A stretch of DNA of 13,382 bases from Bacteroidota bacterium. Lineage in GTDB: Bacteria; Bacteroidota; Ignavibacteria; Kapaibacteriales; UBA2268. Below the pieces are notes generated by a model, which did no database searches, was not told the DNA's origin, and saw nothing but the letters and a program-made list of their open reading frames with translations. The position numbers and the translations under genes were made by a program. Shown here piece by piece: positions 7,823 to 13,382 of the stretch. The DNA lies in NCBI GenBank assembly GCA_017428585.1, contig JAFRQN010000138.1, forward strand, positions 1 to 13,382. Reading direction: 5' to 3'. The stretch's first letter is position 1; every line of letters starts with the position of its first letter.

Positions 7823-8824
7823 ATGAAAAAAGGAAATAAAAACAATATTTTGCGAGCTGCAAAAAATGCTAAAAAGGATGAATTTTATACTCAATTATCT
7901 GATATTGAAAATGAATTAAAACATTATAAAAATTATTTTAATAATAAAATTGTTCTTTGTAACTGTGATAATCCTAATGTCTCAAATTTTTCTCGTTATT
8001 TTGTTGATAATTTTGATAAGCTAAAATTAAAAAAAATAATTTCTATTGGATTAAAAAATATAGGTTCATCAAATTTTTTTGTATATGATAGAGATAAATA
8101 TAATAATTCTGCTATATCTTTTGAACAAATTGAAATGAAGCAATTAAATGGGGATGGAGACTTTAGAAGCGAGGAAAGTATTCATTTCCTAAAGGAAGCT
8201 GATATTGTTGTAACTAATCCTCCATTTTCCTTATTTAGAGAGTATGTCTAACAATTAATAGATTATGATAAAAAATTTATTATTGTTGGACATCAAAATG
8301 CTATTACATATAAGGAAATATTTTCTTTAATTAAAAATAATAAAATATGGCTTGGATATGGTTTTAAAGGTAATTCTGCATATTTTTATAGTTCTTATAA
8401 AGATATAGCTGTTGCCAATGAACATAAAAAAGATATGATAAGAGTATCTGGAGTCACATGGTTTACAAACCTTGATATAGATAATAGAAAAAAAGAAATT
8501 GTTTTGAGAAAAAAGTATAATCCAGCCATATATCCTAAATATGACAATTATGATGCAATAAATATAAATAAAACAGCTGATATTCCTTGTGATTATGATG
8601 GAATTATGGGTGTTCCTATTACTTTTCTTAATAGATACAATCCAAAACAATTTGAAATTATAGGTTTTTTTAATAATTATAATCCTAAAACAGCATCTAT
8701 AGAAAAAGGACAAATATATGGAAATGCTGTAAAAATTCAGACTGTTAATTCTTTGTTTAGGGGACCTGTTGTAAATGGTAAGGCTGTATATTTTAGAGTG
8801 TTAATAAAAAATAAGACTATTTAA
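7823..8824 (+). pseudogene. EcoRI-family adenine-specific DNA methyltransferase, interrupted by an in-frame TAA
   Basis: Reading from the ATG at 7823 gives 333 codons ending at TAA 8822-8824, with one internal TAA at 8249-8251 (codon 143). Before it the product matches the M.EcoRI-type family: AKKDEFYTQLSDIE, VLCNCDNP, NGDGDFRS and VVTNPPFSLFREYV, with the catalytic NPPF at residues 132-135. The match resumes directly after the stop in the same frame: QLIDYDKKF, GHQNAITYKEIF, KIWLGYGF, VTWFTNLDI, YDNYDAI, DYDGIMGVPITFLNRYNPK. Nothing else is missing, so the lesion is a single nonsense codon replacing one residue between YV and QL. The intact protein would methylate adenine in DNA. No EcoRI-like endonuclease gene is adjacent, so it was probably a solitary methylase. 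The stop falls only seven codons after NPPF, so a functional truncated enzyme is unlikely. An ATG at 8435 could in principle restart translation but would give only the C-terminal part. Recent inactivation or a sequencing error are both possible. Confidence 0.85.
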
Positions 8825-8828
8825 ATAA

Positions 8829-10157
8829 TTAAGTATTTTTATCAAAAAATTTTTGAGAATTATTTTCATTTATTTCAAACAGCACCTCTTTTGCTGCTAA
8901 TTTTCCGCTTTTTGCTGCACTTTCGATTGTAACTGGTAATTCTGTATTAGTCCATGCCCCTGCAAGGAAAAAATTTGCAATATCTGTTCGTGTATTATTG
9001 CGCAATTTATTGTTATTTTTATTTATTAAAATTGTAGCCTTTTTGTCTCGTAAAATTCTATAGTAACTAATATTAATTCCTTTTGAATTTGGCAATATAA
9101 TATTAATATCATTTATTATTAATTGAATTAATTCTTTATTTGATAAGTTTAATAATTTATTAGATGCACTTATTGTTATTGCTATAAGCTGTTGTTTGTT
9201 ATTAATAATTTTTTTGTTAAATACCCATTGAATAGTTGTATCTATACCACAAAAGAATTTATTATCCATAATAATCCCATCAAATAATAAATAGAGTGAT
9301 ATTATAGCTGAATAATTAAAATTATTTTTTACGATAGTATTGTTTTCAGTTAATAGGAATATTTCTTCTGGTGGAATAGATGCTATAACAAAATCAGAAT
9401 TGATAATTTTGCCGTTATTTAATTCTATGCCATAACATTTATTGTTTTGAGTTAATACTTTTTTTACTCTATGTCCTAATAATATTTTATTATTAGTGCT
9501 GTATATTTTTTTAGTAAAATTTTTGAAAACATCTTTAAATGATGAGTTAAAAAAAATTAAATTTCTTTCATTTGAGCTGCCAAATATAAATTTATTTAAT
9601 ACAACTAAAAATAAAAAAGCAGAAGAGTTTTCTAATGTAGTATTTAAAGTTGCTAATACTATAGGTTCCCAAAAATATTTAATGCTGTTTGAAGATTGAT
9701 TTTTTTGTTTTAATAGTTCCAAAACACTAATATCATTATTATAGTATATATTTTTTGTTTTTATAATTTTTAAAATATTAAATTTATCATAAGGAGATAA
9801 AGATTTTAAATTTATTATTCCTTTAAAAACACCAAATTTACTAGATGATGTGGAGCAATCAAGTTTATATATTTTACTGTTTCTATCTCTAAATTCTATA
9901 TTTATATTATTATTGAAATCAAATTTGTCTTGTGAATTTAATCAAGATATTAATTGAAAAAAATTATTATATATGCCTGCACAAACGTGCTGTCCATTAT
10001 CAAGTTCTAAGTTTATGTTTTTATCATAAAATGAAAAGCAGCGTCCTCCTATATTATTTGTATTATCTATTATAGTTGTTTTTATTCCAGCTTCTATTAA
10101 GTGCATAGCTGCAGTCATGCCAGCAATCCCAGCTCCAATAATAGTAACTTCTTTCAT
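8829..10157 (-). pseudogene. hpnE: HpnE-like FAD-dependent hydroxysqualene dehydroxylase, interrupted by an in-frame TGA
   Basis: Minus-strand gene of 442 codons plus stop, from ATG at 10157-10155 to TAA at 8831-8829, with one internal TGA at 9944-9942 (codon 72). The N-terminal part has the FAD-binding GAGIAG (8-13), GGRC (37-40) and DNGQH (53-57). After the stop the same frame continues with the family pattern: FWEPIVLATLNT (about 162-173), LLGHRVKKV, VIASIPPEE, IQWVFNK and the C-terminal FAD motif FFLAGAWTNTELPVTIESAAKSG region (about 396 onward). Total length equals that of normal HpnE. The family removes the hydroxyl of hydroxysqualene to give squalene in the HpnC/HpnD/HpnE route to hopanoids. 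Related carotenoid desaturases are an alternative assignment. HpnC and HpnD are not in the window. The gene converges on the methylase with four bases between stops. A 10-bp palindrome ATAAGCTTAT (10158-10167) abuts the start codon, and no Shine-Dalgarno sequence is seen. Confidence 0.8.
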
Positions 10158-10405
10158 ATAAGCTTATTGTTTATTTTAAAATAAGAGTTAATTGTATAAA
10201 AGCTCGACAATAATAATTTTTTTATTTTGAATTTTTTTAAATTAATGTATGCAAAAATAAAAAATATAAGAATAATTTTTATTATTAAATATCTAAAAAC
10301 AATATATGATTTTGGTATATTATTTGATATAAATATATAATATAAGTTTTATTATTTAATGAACATAATTGTTTAAAAATAACTAATTTAAAGATATAGT
10401 TAAAT

Positions 10406-11338
10406 ATGAATAGCTTGTCTAATTTAGAAAATAACATAGATAAATTTATTAATTATTGTAATGTAGAAAGAAGATTTTCTCAACATACTATTATAAATTA
10501 TTCTATAGCATTGAAGCAATTATGTGCTTATTTCCAAGATGAGTATAACGTAATTCCAAATATAGAAGAAATATCAATAGATATGCTGCGTCCATTTATT
10601 GGGTGGTTAGATGACAAAGGGCTTTCAAGAAATTCATTAAGATTGAAAGTGTCAGCTATAAAATCATTTTTTAAATTTTGTTATAAAAAACAAATTACTA
10701 ATTATAATTGTGCATCTAATATAATAGTTCCTAAAAGATTTAATAAAATACCATCATATTTATTAGAAAAAGAAGTTCCAGACCTTTTAAATAATATAGA
10801 ATGTGAACAGTATCATAAAAAAAATGAATTTGCTGTTAATTTTGAAAAGTGTCGGAATATGGCTTTGATAGAGTTGTTATATAGCAGTGGATTAAGAATT
10901 AGCGAAGCACTTGCAGTGAAATATAATGATATTGATTTTTCTAATCATTTAGTAAAGGTTACAGGCAAGGGGAATAAACAAAGAATAACACCAATAGGAA
11001 CAAAAGCAATAGAAGCTATAAAAAAATATTTAGATTATAGGAATCAAATTATTACAGATGAAAAACTAATTTTTATTACGTATAAGGGTACACCTTATAC
11101 GCCAAATACAGCATGGCGTATGATAAATAAAAATATGCAGGGTATAACTAAAGCTGCTCAAAAAAGTCCACATATTTTAAGACATTCTTGTGCTACGCAT
11201 TTATTAAATGCGGGAGCCGAATTAATGGCTGTAAGTGAATTATTAGGACACAGTTCCGTTTCAACAACACAAATATATACTCACGTTTCTACTAATCGTT
11301 TAAAACAAGTATATAAGCAAGCTCATCCTAAAGCATAA
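10406..11338 (+). CDS. Tyrosine recombinase, XerC/XerD type
   Basis: A 310-residue site-specific recombinase. The N-terminal SAM-like DNA-binding domain (about 9-95) shows FSQHTIINYSIALKQL and LSRNSLRLKVSAIKSFFKF. The catalytic domain (about 115-305) has the complete active-site set: Arg164 in SGLRISE, Lys188 in GKGNKQR, His256 and Arg259 in PHILRH, His282 in LLGHSS and the nucleophile Tyr291 in TQIYTH. Length and motifs fit the chromosome-dimer-resolving XerC/XerD enzymes that act at dif, and the setting among housekeeping genes (rplS, thiamine pyrophosphokinase) supports a core role over a mobile element integrase. C versus D cannot be assigned from the sequence alone. The ATG at 10406 has no strong ribosome binding site. 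The gene is transcribed divergently from the HpnE-like gene across a 248-base AT-rich gap. Confidence 0.93.
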   Translation: MNSLSNLENNIDKFINYCNVERRFSQHTIINYSIALKQLCAYFQDEYNVIPNIEEISIDMLRPFIGWLDDKGLSRNSLRLKVSAIKSFFKFCYKKQITNYNCASNIIVPKRFNKIPSYLLEKEVPDLLNNIECEQYHKKNEFAVNFEKCRNMALIELLYSSGLRISEALAVKYNDIDFSNHLVKVTGKGNKQRITPIGTKAIEAIKKYLDYRNQIITDEKLIFITYKGTPYTPNTAWRMINKNMQGITKAAQKSPHILRHSCATHLLNAGAELMAVSELLGHSSVSTTQIYTHVSTNRLKQVYKQAHPKA

Positions 11339-11404
11339 TAATCAAATATATTATTTTCTTCTCAAAATAATTATAATAAAAATTTGGGAAAATTAAATAT
11401 TTCT

Positions 11405-11435
11405 TTTGTATTTAATAAAAATAATTGTATATTTG
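11405..11435 (+). promoter_or_regulatory. Candidate Bacteroidota-type sigma-A promoter for rplS
   Basis: TTTG at 11405-11408 and TATATTTG at 11428-11435 match the Bacteroidota primary sigma consensus (-33 TTTG, -7 TAnnTTTG) with a 19-base spacer. Transcription would start near 11440, giving a leader of roughly 35-40 bases before the rplS ATG. Such motifs arise by chance in AT-rich DNA, but here both elements, the spacing and the position agree. Confidence 0.55.
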
Positions 11436-11464
11436 TAATTCTAAAAATGTATAAAATATAAATT

Positions 11465-11468
11465 GGAG
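11465..11468 (+). promoter_or_regulatory. Ribosome binding site of rplS that decides the start
   Basis: GGAG lies nine bases before the ATG at 11478. A TTG at 11463 in the same frame overlaps this site and would make the Shine-Dalgarno sequence part of the coding region, so the ATG is preferred. Confidence 0.7.
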
Positions 11469-11477
11469 ATAGATATA

Positions 11478-11861
11478 ATGAACATGGTTGATAATGTCAA
11501 CGAAATGTTACGTGAACGTGCACTTGGATTTCGTAAAGAGAAAGATGGAGAAGCTTTCTGCGAAATACCTGATTTTAAGGCTGGGGACAGATTAAATGTA
11601 GCTGTACGTGTTGTAGAAGATGAGAAGGAACGTATTCAAAATTTTAAGGGTGTCGTTATTGGTAGACGTGGTGCTGGTATAAATGAAACATTTAGAATCA
11701 GAAAGGTTTCTAATGGTGTTGGTGTTGAAAGAGTATTTCCTTTATATTCACCAATGCTTCAAAGCATTACTATGATTAGAGAAGGTCGTTCACGTAGAGC
11801 TAAACTTTATTATTTACGTAACATGTCAGAAAAGAAAATTAGACAAAAAATTAGTAAATAA
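11478..11861 (+). CDS. rplS: 50S ribosomal protein L19
   Basis: A 127-residue protein of the large ribosomal subunit that sits at the interface with the 30S subunit. Family hallmarks run through the chain: FKAGDRLNV, ERIQNFKGVVIGRRGAGINETF, RKVSNGVGVERVFPLYSP, and the basic tail RSRRAKLYYLRNMSEKKIRQK. The N-terminus is slightly extended relative to compact L19 proteins. The start at ATG 11478 is set by the GGAG at 11465; an in-frame ATG at 11484 is a lesser alternative. The gene has its own candidate promoter and is followed by two hairpins, the second a clear terminator, so it is probably monocistronic. G-rich codons such as CGT are more frequent here than in neighbouring genes, as expected for high expression. 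Confidence 0.97.
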   Translation: MNMVDNVNEMLRERALGFRKEKDGEAFCEIPDFKAGDRLNVAVRVVEDEKERIQNFKGVVIGRRGAGINETFRIRKVSNGVGVERVFPLYSPMLQSITMIREGRSRRAKLYYLRNMSEKKIRQKISK

Positions 11862-11874
11862 TAAATATAAATTT

Positions 11875-11903
11875 AACTTTAATTGTACTAAATTAAAGTT
11901 TTT
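11875..11903 (+). terminator. AT-rich hairpin after rplS
   Basis: AACTTTAATT at 11875-11884 pairs perfectly with AATTAAAGTT at 11891-11900 around a six-base loop, followed by TTT. The stem is almost all A-U, so it is a weak terminator on its own and may protect the 3' end or assist the stronger hairpin at 11920. Confidence 0.5.
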
Positions 11904-11919
11904 CGATTGTTTTATTTTT

Positions 11920-11951
11920 AAAAGTGCTTCGTTTATGTTGCACTTTTTTTT
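11920..11951 (+). terminator. Rho-independent terminator after rplS
   Basis: AAAAGTGC at 11920-11927 pairs with GCACTTTT at 11940-11947 around a 12-base loop, and the T run continues to 11951 (eight T). It lies between rplS and the thiamine pyrophosphokinase gene. Confidence 0.8.
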
Positions 11952-11996
11952 GTATAGTATTCACGATATAAATACATATAAATATAAAGAAATGGT

Positions 11997-12659
11997 ATGA
12001 AGTTATTAGCTTACGAAAAATTTGATTGTATTATTTGTCTCGATTCAGAACTGCCTTCCTTAGACGTTTTTCAGGTTTTAGCAGATATTCCTATATTTGC
12101 AGCTGATGGTGCAGTATTTGAATTAAATAAAATGCATCTAAATATAGAAGCTGTTATAGGGGATTTAGATACTTTTGATAGAAATATAAAAAAAAATACT
12201 GTTTCTAATATAAAAAAAATTCGTATAAATGAACAAGAAACCAATGATTTTGAAAAAACATTAAAATATGTTCTGAGTAAAAATTACAAAAATTGTTTGA
12301 TATTGGGTATTAATGGTGGCGAATTAGAACATACCTTAAATAATTGGAGTGTTTATATTAAATATTCAAAATTACTTAATTTATGTATTTATACTAAAAA
12401 TAGATATGGAATTATACTTAGAGAAAATACGGAGTTAGTATTAAATAAAGAGGAAATTGTTTCTTTGATTCCTCAGCCAGAGGCATTAATTACAACAAAT
12501 AATTTATATTGGGAATTAACAAAAGAAAAACTTGAATTAGGTGTTAGAGAAGGTGCAAGAAATCGAGCAAGAGATTCAAAAGTCCTTATCGAAATATATA
12601 ATGGAGAAGTATTATGCTTTTTTGATGCAAGACTTCCTAATGCACCAGTATTAAAATAA
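11997..12659 (+). CDS. Thiamine pyrophosphokinase
   Basis: A 220-residue cytoplasmic enzyme that transfers pyrophosphate from ATP to thiamine, giving the cofactor thiamine diphosphate. Family motifs are in order: AADGA (35-39), VIGDLDTF (53-60), QETNDFEKTL (80-89, the acidic metal and ATP site), and GGELEHTLNN (107-116, equivalent to the usual GGRxDHxLxN, with Glu in place of the common Asp). The C-terminal beta domain contains SLIPQPEA (156-163) and GVREGARNRA (182-191), the usual thiamine-binding end. The ATG at 11997 is used because the ATG at 11992 stops after two codons. No strong Shine-Dalgarno sequence is seen. LolA follows after 43 bases without a terminator, so the two may be co-transcribed. 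Confidence 0.88.
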   Translation: MKLLAYEKFDCIICLDSELPSLDVFQVLADIPIFAADGAVFELNKMHLNIEAVIGDLDTFDRNIKKNTVSNIKKIRINEQETNDFEKTLKYVLSKNYKNCLILGINGGELEHTLNNWSVYIKYSKLLNLCIYTKNRYGIILRENTELVLNKEEIVSLIPQPEALITTNNLYWELTKEKLELGVREGARNRARDSKVLIEIYNGEVLCFFDARLPNAPVLK

Positions 12660-12691
12660 TATTTTATAAAATTTATCATATATTCATAAAT

Positions 12692-12699
12692 GGGGAGGG
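12692..12699 (+). promoter_or_regulatory. Strong G-rich ribosome binding site of the LolA-like gene
   Basis: GGGGAGGG lies three bases before the ATG at 12703, with the GGAGG core at 12694-12698 four bases away. It is the strongest Shine-Dalgarno match in a window where most starts have none, and the spacing is tight. Confidence 0.7.
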
Positions 12700-12702
12700 A
12701 AA

Positions 12703-13320
12703 ATGAAAAATATTTTTTTTGTTTTTATATTTTCTTGCTTATTTATAGGTATTTTAAGTACTTCTTGTTTGGCGAAAACGAAGTATGATAAAAATACTAT
12801 TTTTACAAAAATAAAAAAAACATATTCAAATTTAGATAATATTCAAATTGAATTTACAGATAATCAAAAATCTAGTATTTATTATATTCTAACTGCATCT
12901 AAAGGAAATAAGTATAGTCTTGTAGGAAAAGACCGACAAATATATTGTGATGGAAAAACAGTATGGAATTATAATATAAAAGAAAAAAATGTGCTTATAT
13001 CTGATTTTGATGAGGATATGACTAATTTTACTATAGATTATTTCTTTTTTAAAATAATACCAAACTTAACACCTACTTCATTAACAACAAAAAATAAAAC
13101 ATATATATTAGATTTAAAATCTAAAACAGATTATGACGAGATAAAAACTGTTAAACTTGTTATAACAAAAGATTTAAAAAAAATAAATTCTATAGAAATA
13201 AATAGTAATATGGGATGGTTTACTTGGTATATCAAAAGTATTAACACGAATTTAAAATTAAAATCAAACTCATATTATTTTACAATTCCAAAAAATGTAG
13301 AAATTATTGATTGTAGATAA
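12703..13320 (+). CDS. LolA-like outer-membrane lipoprotein carrier protein
   Basis: A 205-residue exported protein. Residues 1-24 form a signal peptide (MKN, long hydrophobic core, SCLA before KT). The mature chain follows the LolA fold pattern: an N-terminal helix (IFTKIKKTYSNLDNIQIEF), then successive beta strands including YILTASKGNKYSLVG, IYCDGKTVWNYNIKEKNVLI, and the late strands KLVITKDLKKINSIEIN. Members carry lipoproteins across the periplasm from LolCDE to the outer membrane, and relatives of this type also serve as general DUF-like carriers, so the specific role is likely but not certain. Cys22 near the cleavage site does not form a good lipobox (STSC), so a soluble periplasmic protein is preferred. 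It is probably read with the upstream thiamine pyrophosphokinase gene and is followed by an AT-only terminator. Confidence 0.75.
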   Translation: MKNIFFVFIFSCLFIGILSTSCLAKTKYDKNTIFTKIKKTYSNLDNIQIEFTDNQKSSIYYILTASKGNKYSLVGKDRQIYCDGKTVWNYNIKEKNVLISDFDEDMTNFTIDYFFFKIIPNLTPTSLTTKNKTYILDLKSKTDYDEIKTVKLVITKDLKKINSIEINSNMGWFTWYIKSINTNLKLKSNSYYFTIPKNVEIIDCR

Positions 13321-13360
13321 ATAAATATAATAATTAATATATATTTATTCTTTTTTTTTT
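13320..13360 (+). terminator. AT-only terminator candidate after the LolA-like gene
   Basis: AATAAATATA at 13320-13329 pairs perfectly with TATATTTATT at 13340-13349 around a ten-base loop, followed by C and ten T at 13351-13360. The arm begins at the last base of the stop codon. A stem with no G-C pairs is weak, but the long T run supports termination. Confidence 0.5.
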
Positions 13361-13382
13361 CTTATTTTTGTAGATTAATTTA

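Noticed and set aside
8327..8713. Minus-strand open frame opposite the methylase
   Set aside because: Its translation is low-complexity Ile/Phe/Tyr-rich, with no family resemblance, and it lies antisense to clear methylase sequence.
8435..8824. Independent gene starting at ATG 8435
   Set aside because: It is in the same frame as the methylase and continues its family motifs, so it is the downstream fragment of one broken gene.
9942..9944. TGA reassigned to tryptophan (code 4) or read as selenocysteine
   Set aside because: All other genes use TGG for Trp, with many cases in the lipoprotein and restriction genes, and none has another in-frame TGA; a low-GC code-4 genome would use TGA freely. 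HpnE enzymes are not known selenoproteins and no convincing stem-loop follows.
10158..10184. Operator or regulatory palindromes (ATAAGCTTAT at 10158-10167, a 14-bp AT palindrome at 10171-10184)
   Set aside because: Short AT-only or nearly AT-only palindromes are expected often by chance at this base composition; position next to the HpnE-like start is suggestive but not enough for a call.
10406..11338. Integrase of a mobile element or integrative plasmid
   Set aside because: The protein has XerC/XerD length and motifs, sits among housekeeping genes, and no attachment-site repeats, tRNA gene or cargo boundaries are visible.
11463..11465. TTG at 11463 as start of rplS
   Set aside because: It overlaps the GGAG ribosome binding site that correctly precedes the ATG at 11478.
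1..13382. CRISPR array, tRNA, rRNA or riboswitch
   Set aside because: No spaced direct repeats, no cloverleaf-like structure and no conserved aptamer pattern were found; gaps between genes are too short and too AT-rich to hold rRNA.

Overview
The window is a very AT-rich bacterial segment (clearly below 30% GC by eye) with short intergenic gaps, weak Shine-Dalgarno sites and TAA as the terminal stop of every gene. Outer-membrane-type barrel proteins, a LolA-like carrier and a lipoprotein indicate a Gram-negative envelope. A TTTG / TATATTTG promoter pair ahead of rplS and the relatives recalled for the type IIG enzyme and CinA point to the Bacteroidota/Chlorobiota (FCB) group. This placement is an inference and no lineage below that level can be supported.

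Left part (1-3721): a large Eco57I-like type IIG restriction-modification protein fills 1-3675 and is cut by the left edge. Its reading frame runs without a stop from base 1, through an AACAC pentanucleotide tract (1-24) and a PD-(D/E)xK-like nuclease site (244-300), into the methylase and target-recognition parts. The tract lies next to the N-terminus and both other frames stop within 17 bases of it, so this looks like a phase-variable restriction system captured in the ON frame. A strong terminator follows.

Middle left (3722-6518): a SUMF1/FGE-sulfatase-fold lipoprotein, then two tandem paralogous small outer-membrane beta-barrel proteins separated by a strong terminator. These are surface or periplasmic proteins of unknown specific role.

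Middle (6519-10157): full-length cinA, followed five bases later by an EcoRI-type adenine methyltransferase gene broken by one in-frame TAA. Converging on it from the minus strand, with only four bases between the stop codons, is an HpnE-like FAD amine oxidase (hydroxysqualene dehydroxylase) broken by one in-frame TGA. Both genes are otherwise full length and in frame, so they are either very young pseudogenes or carry base errors.

Right part (10158-13382): housekeeping genes on the plus strand: a XerC/XerD-type tyrosine recombinase, ribosomal protein L19 with its own promoter and terminator, thiamine pyrophosphokinase, and a LolA-like lipoprotein carrier, ending in an AT-only terminator.

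No gap between genes exceeds 300 bases. The longest are 3676-3885 (terminator plus featureless AT-rich DNA), 10158-10405 (divergent promoter region between the HpnE-like gene and xer, with two short palindromes at 10158-10167 and 10171-10184) and 11339-11477 (rplS promoter). I found no tRNA, rRNA, CRISPR array, insertion sequence or recognisable riboswitch.
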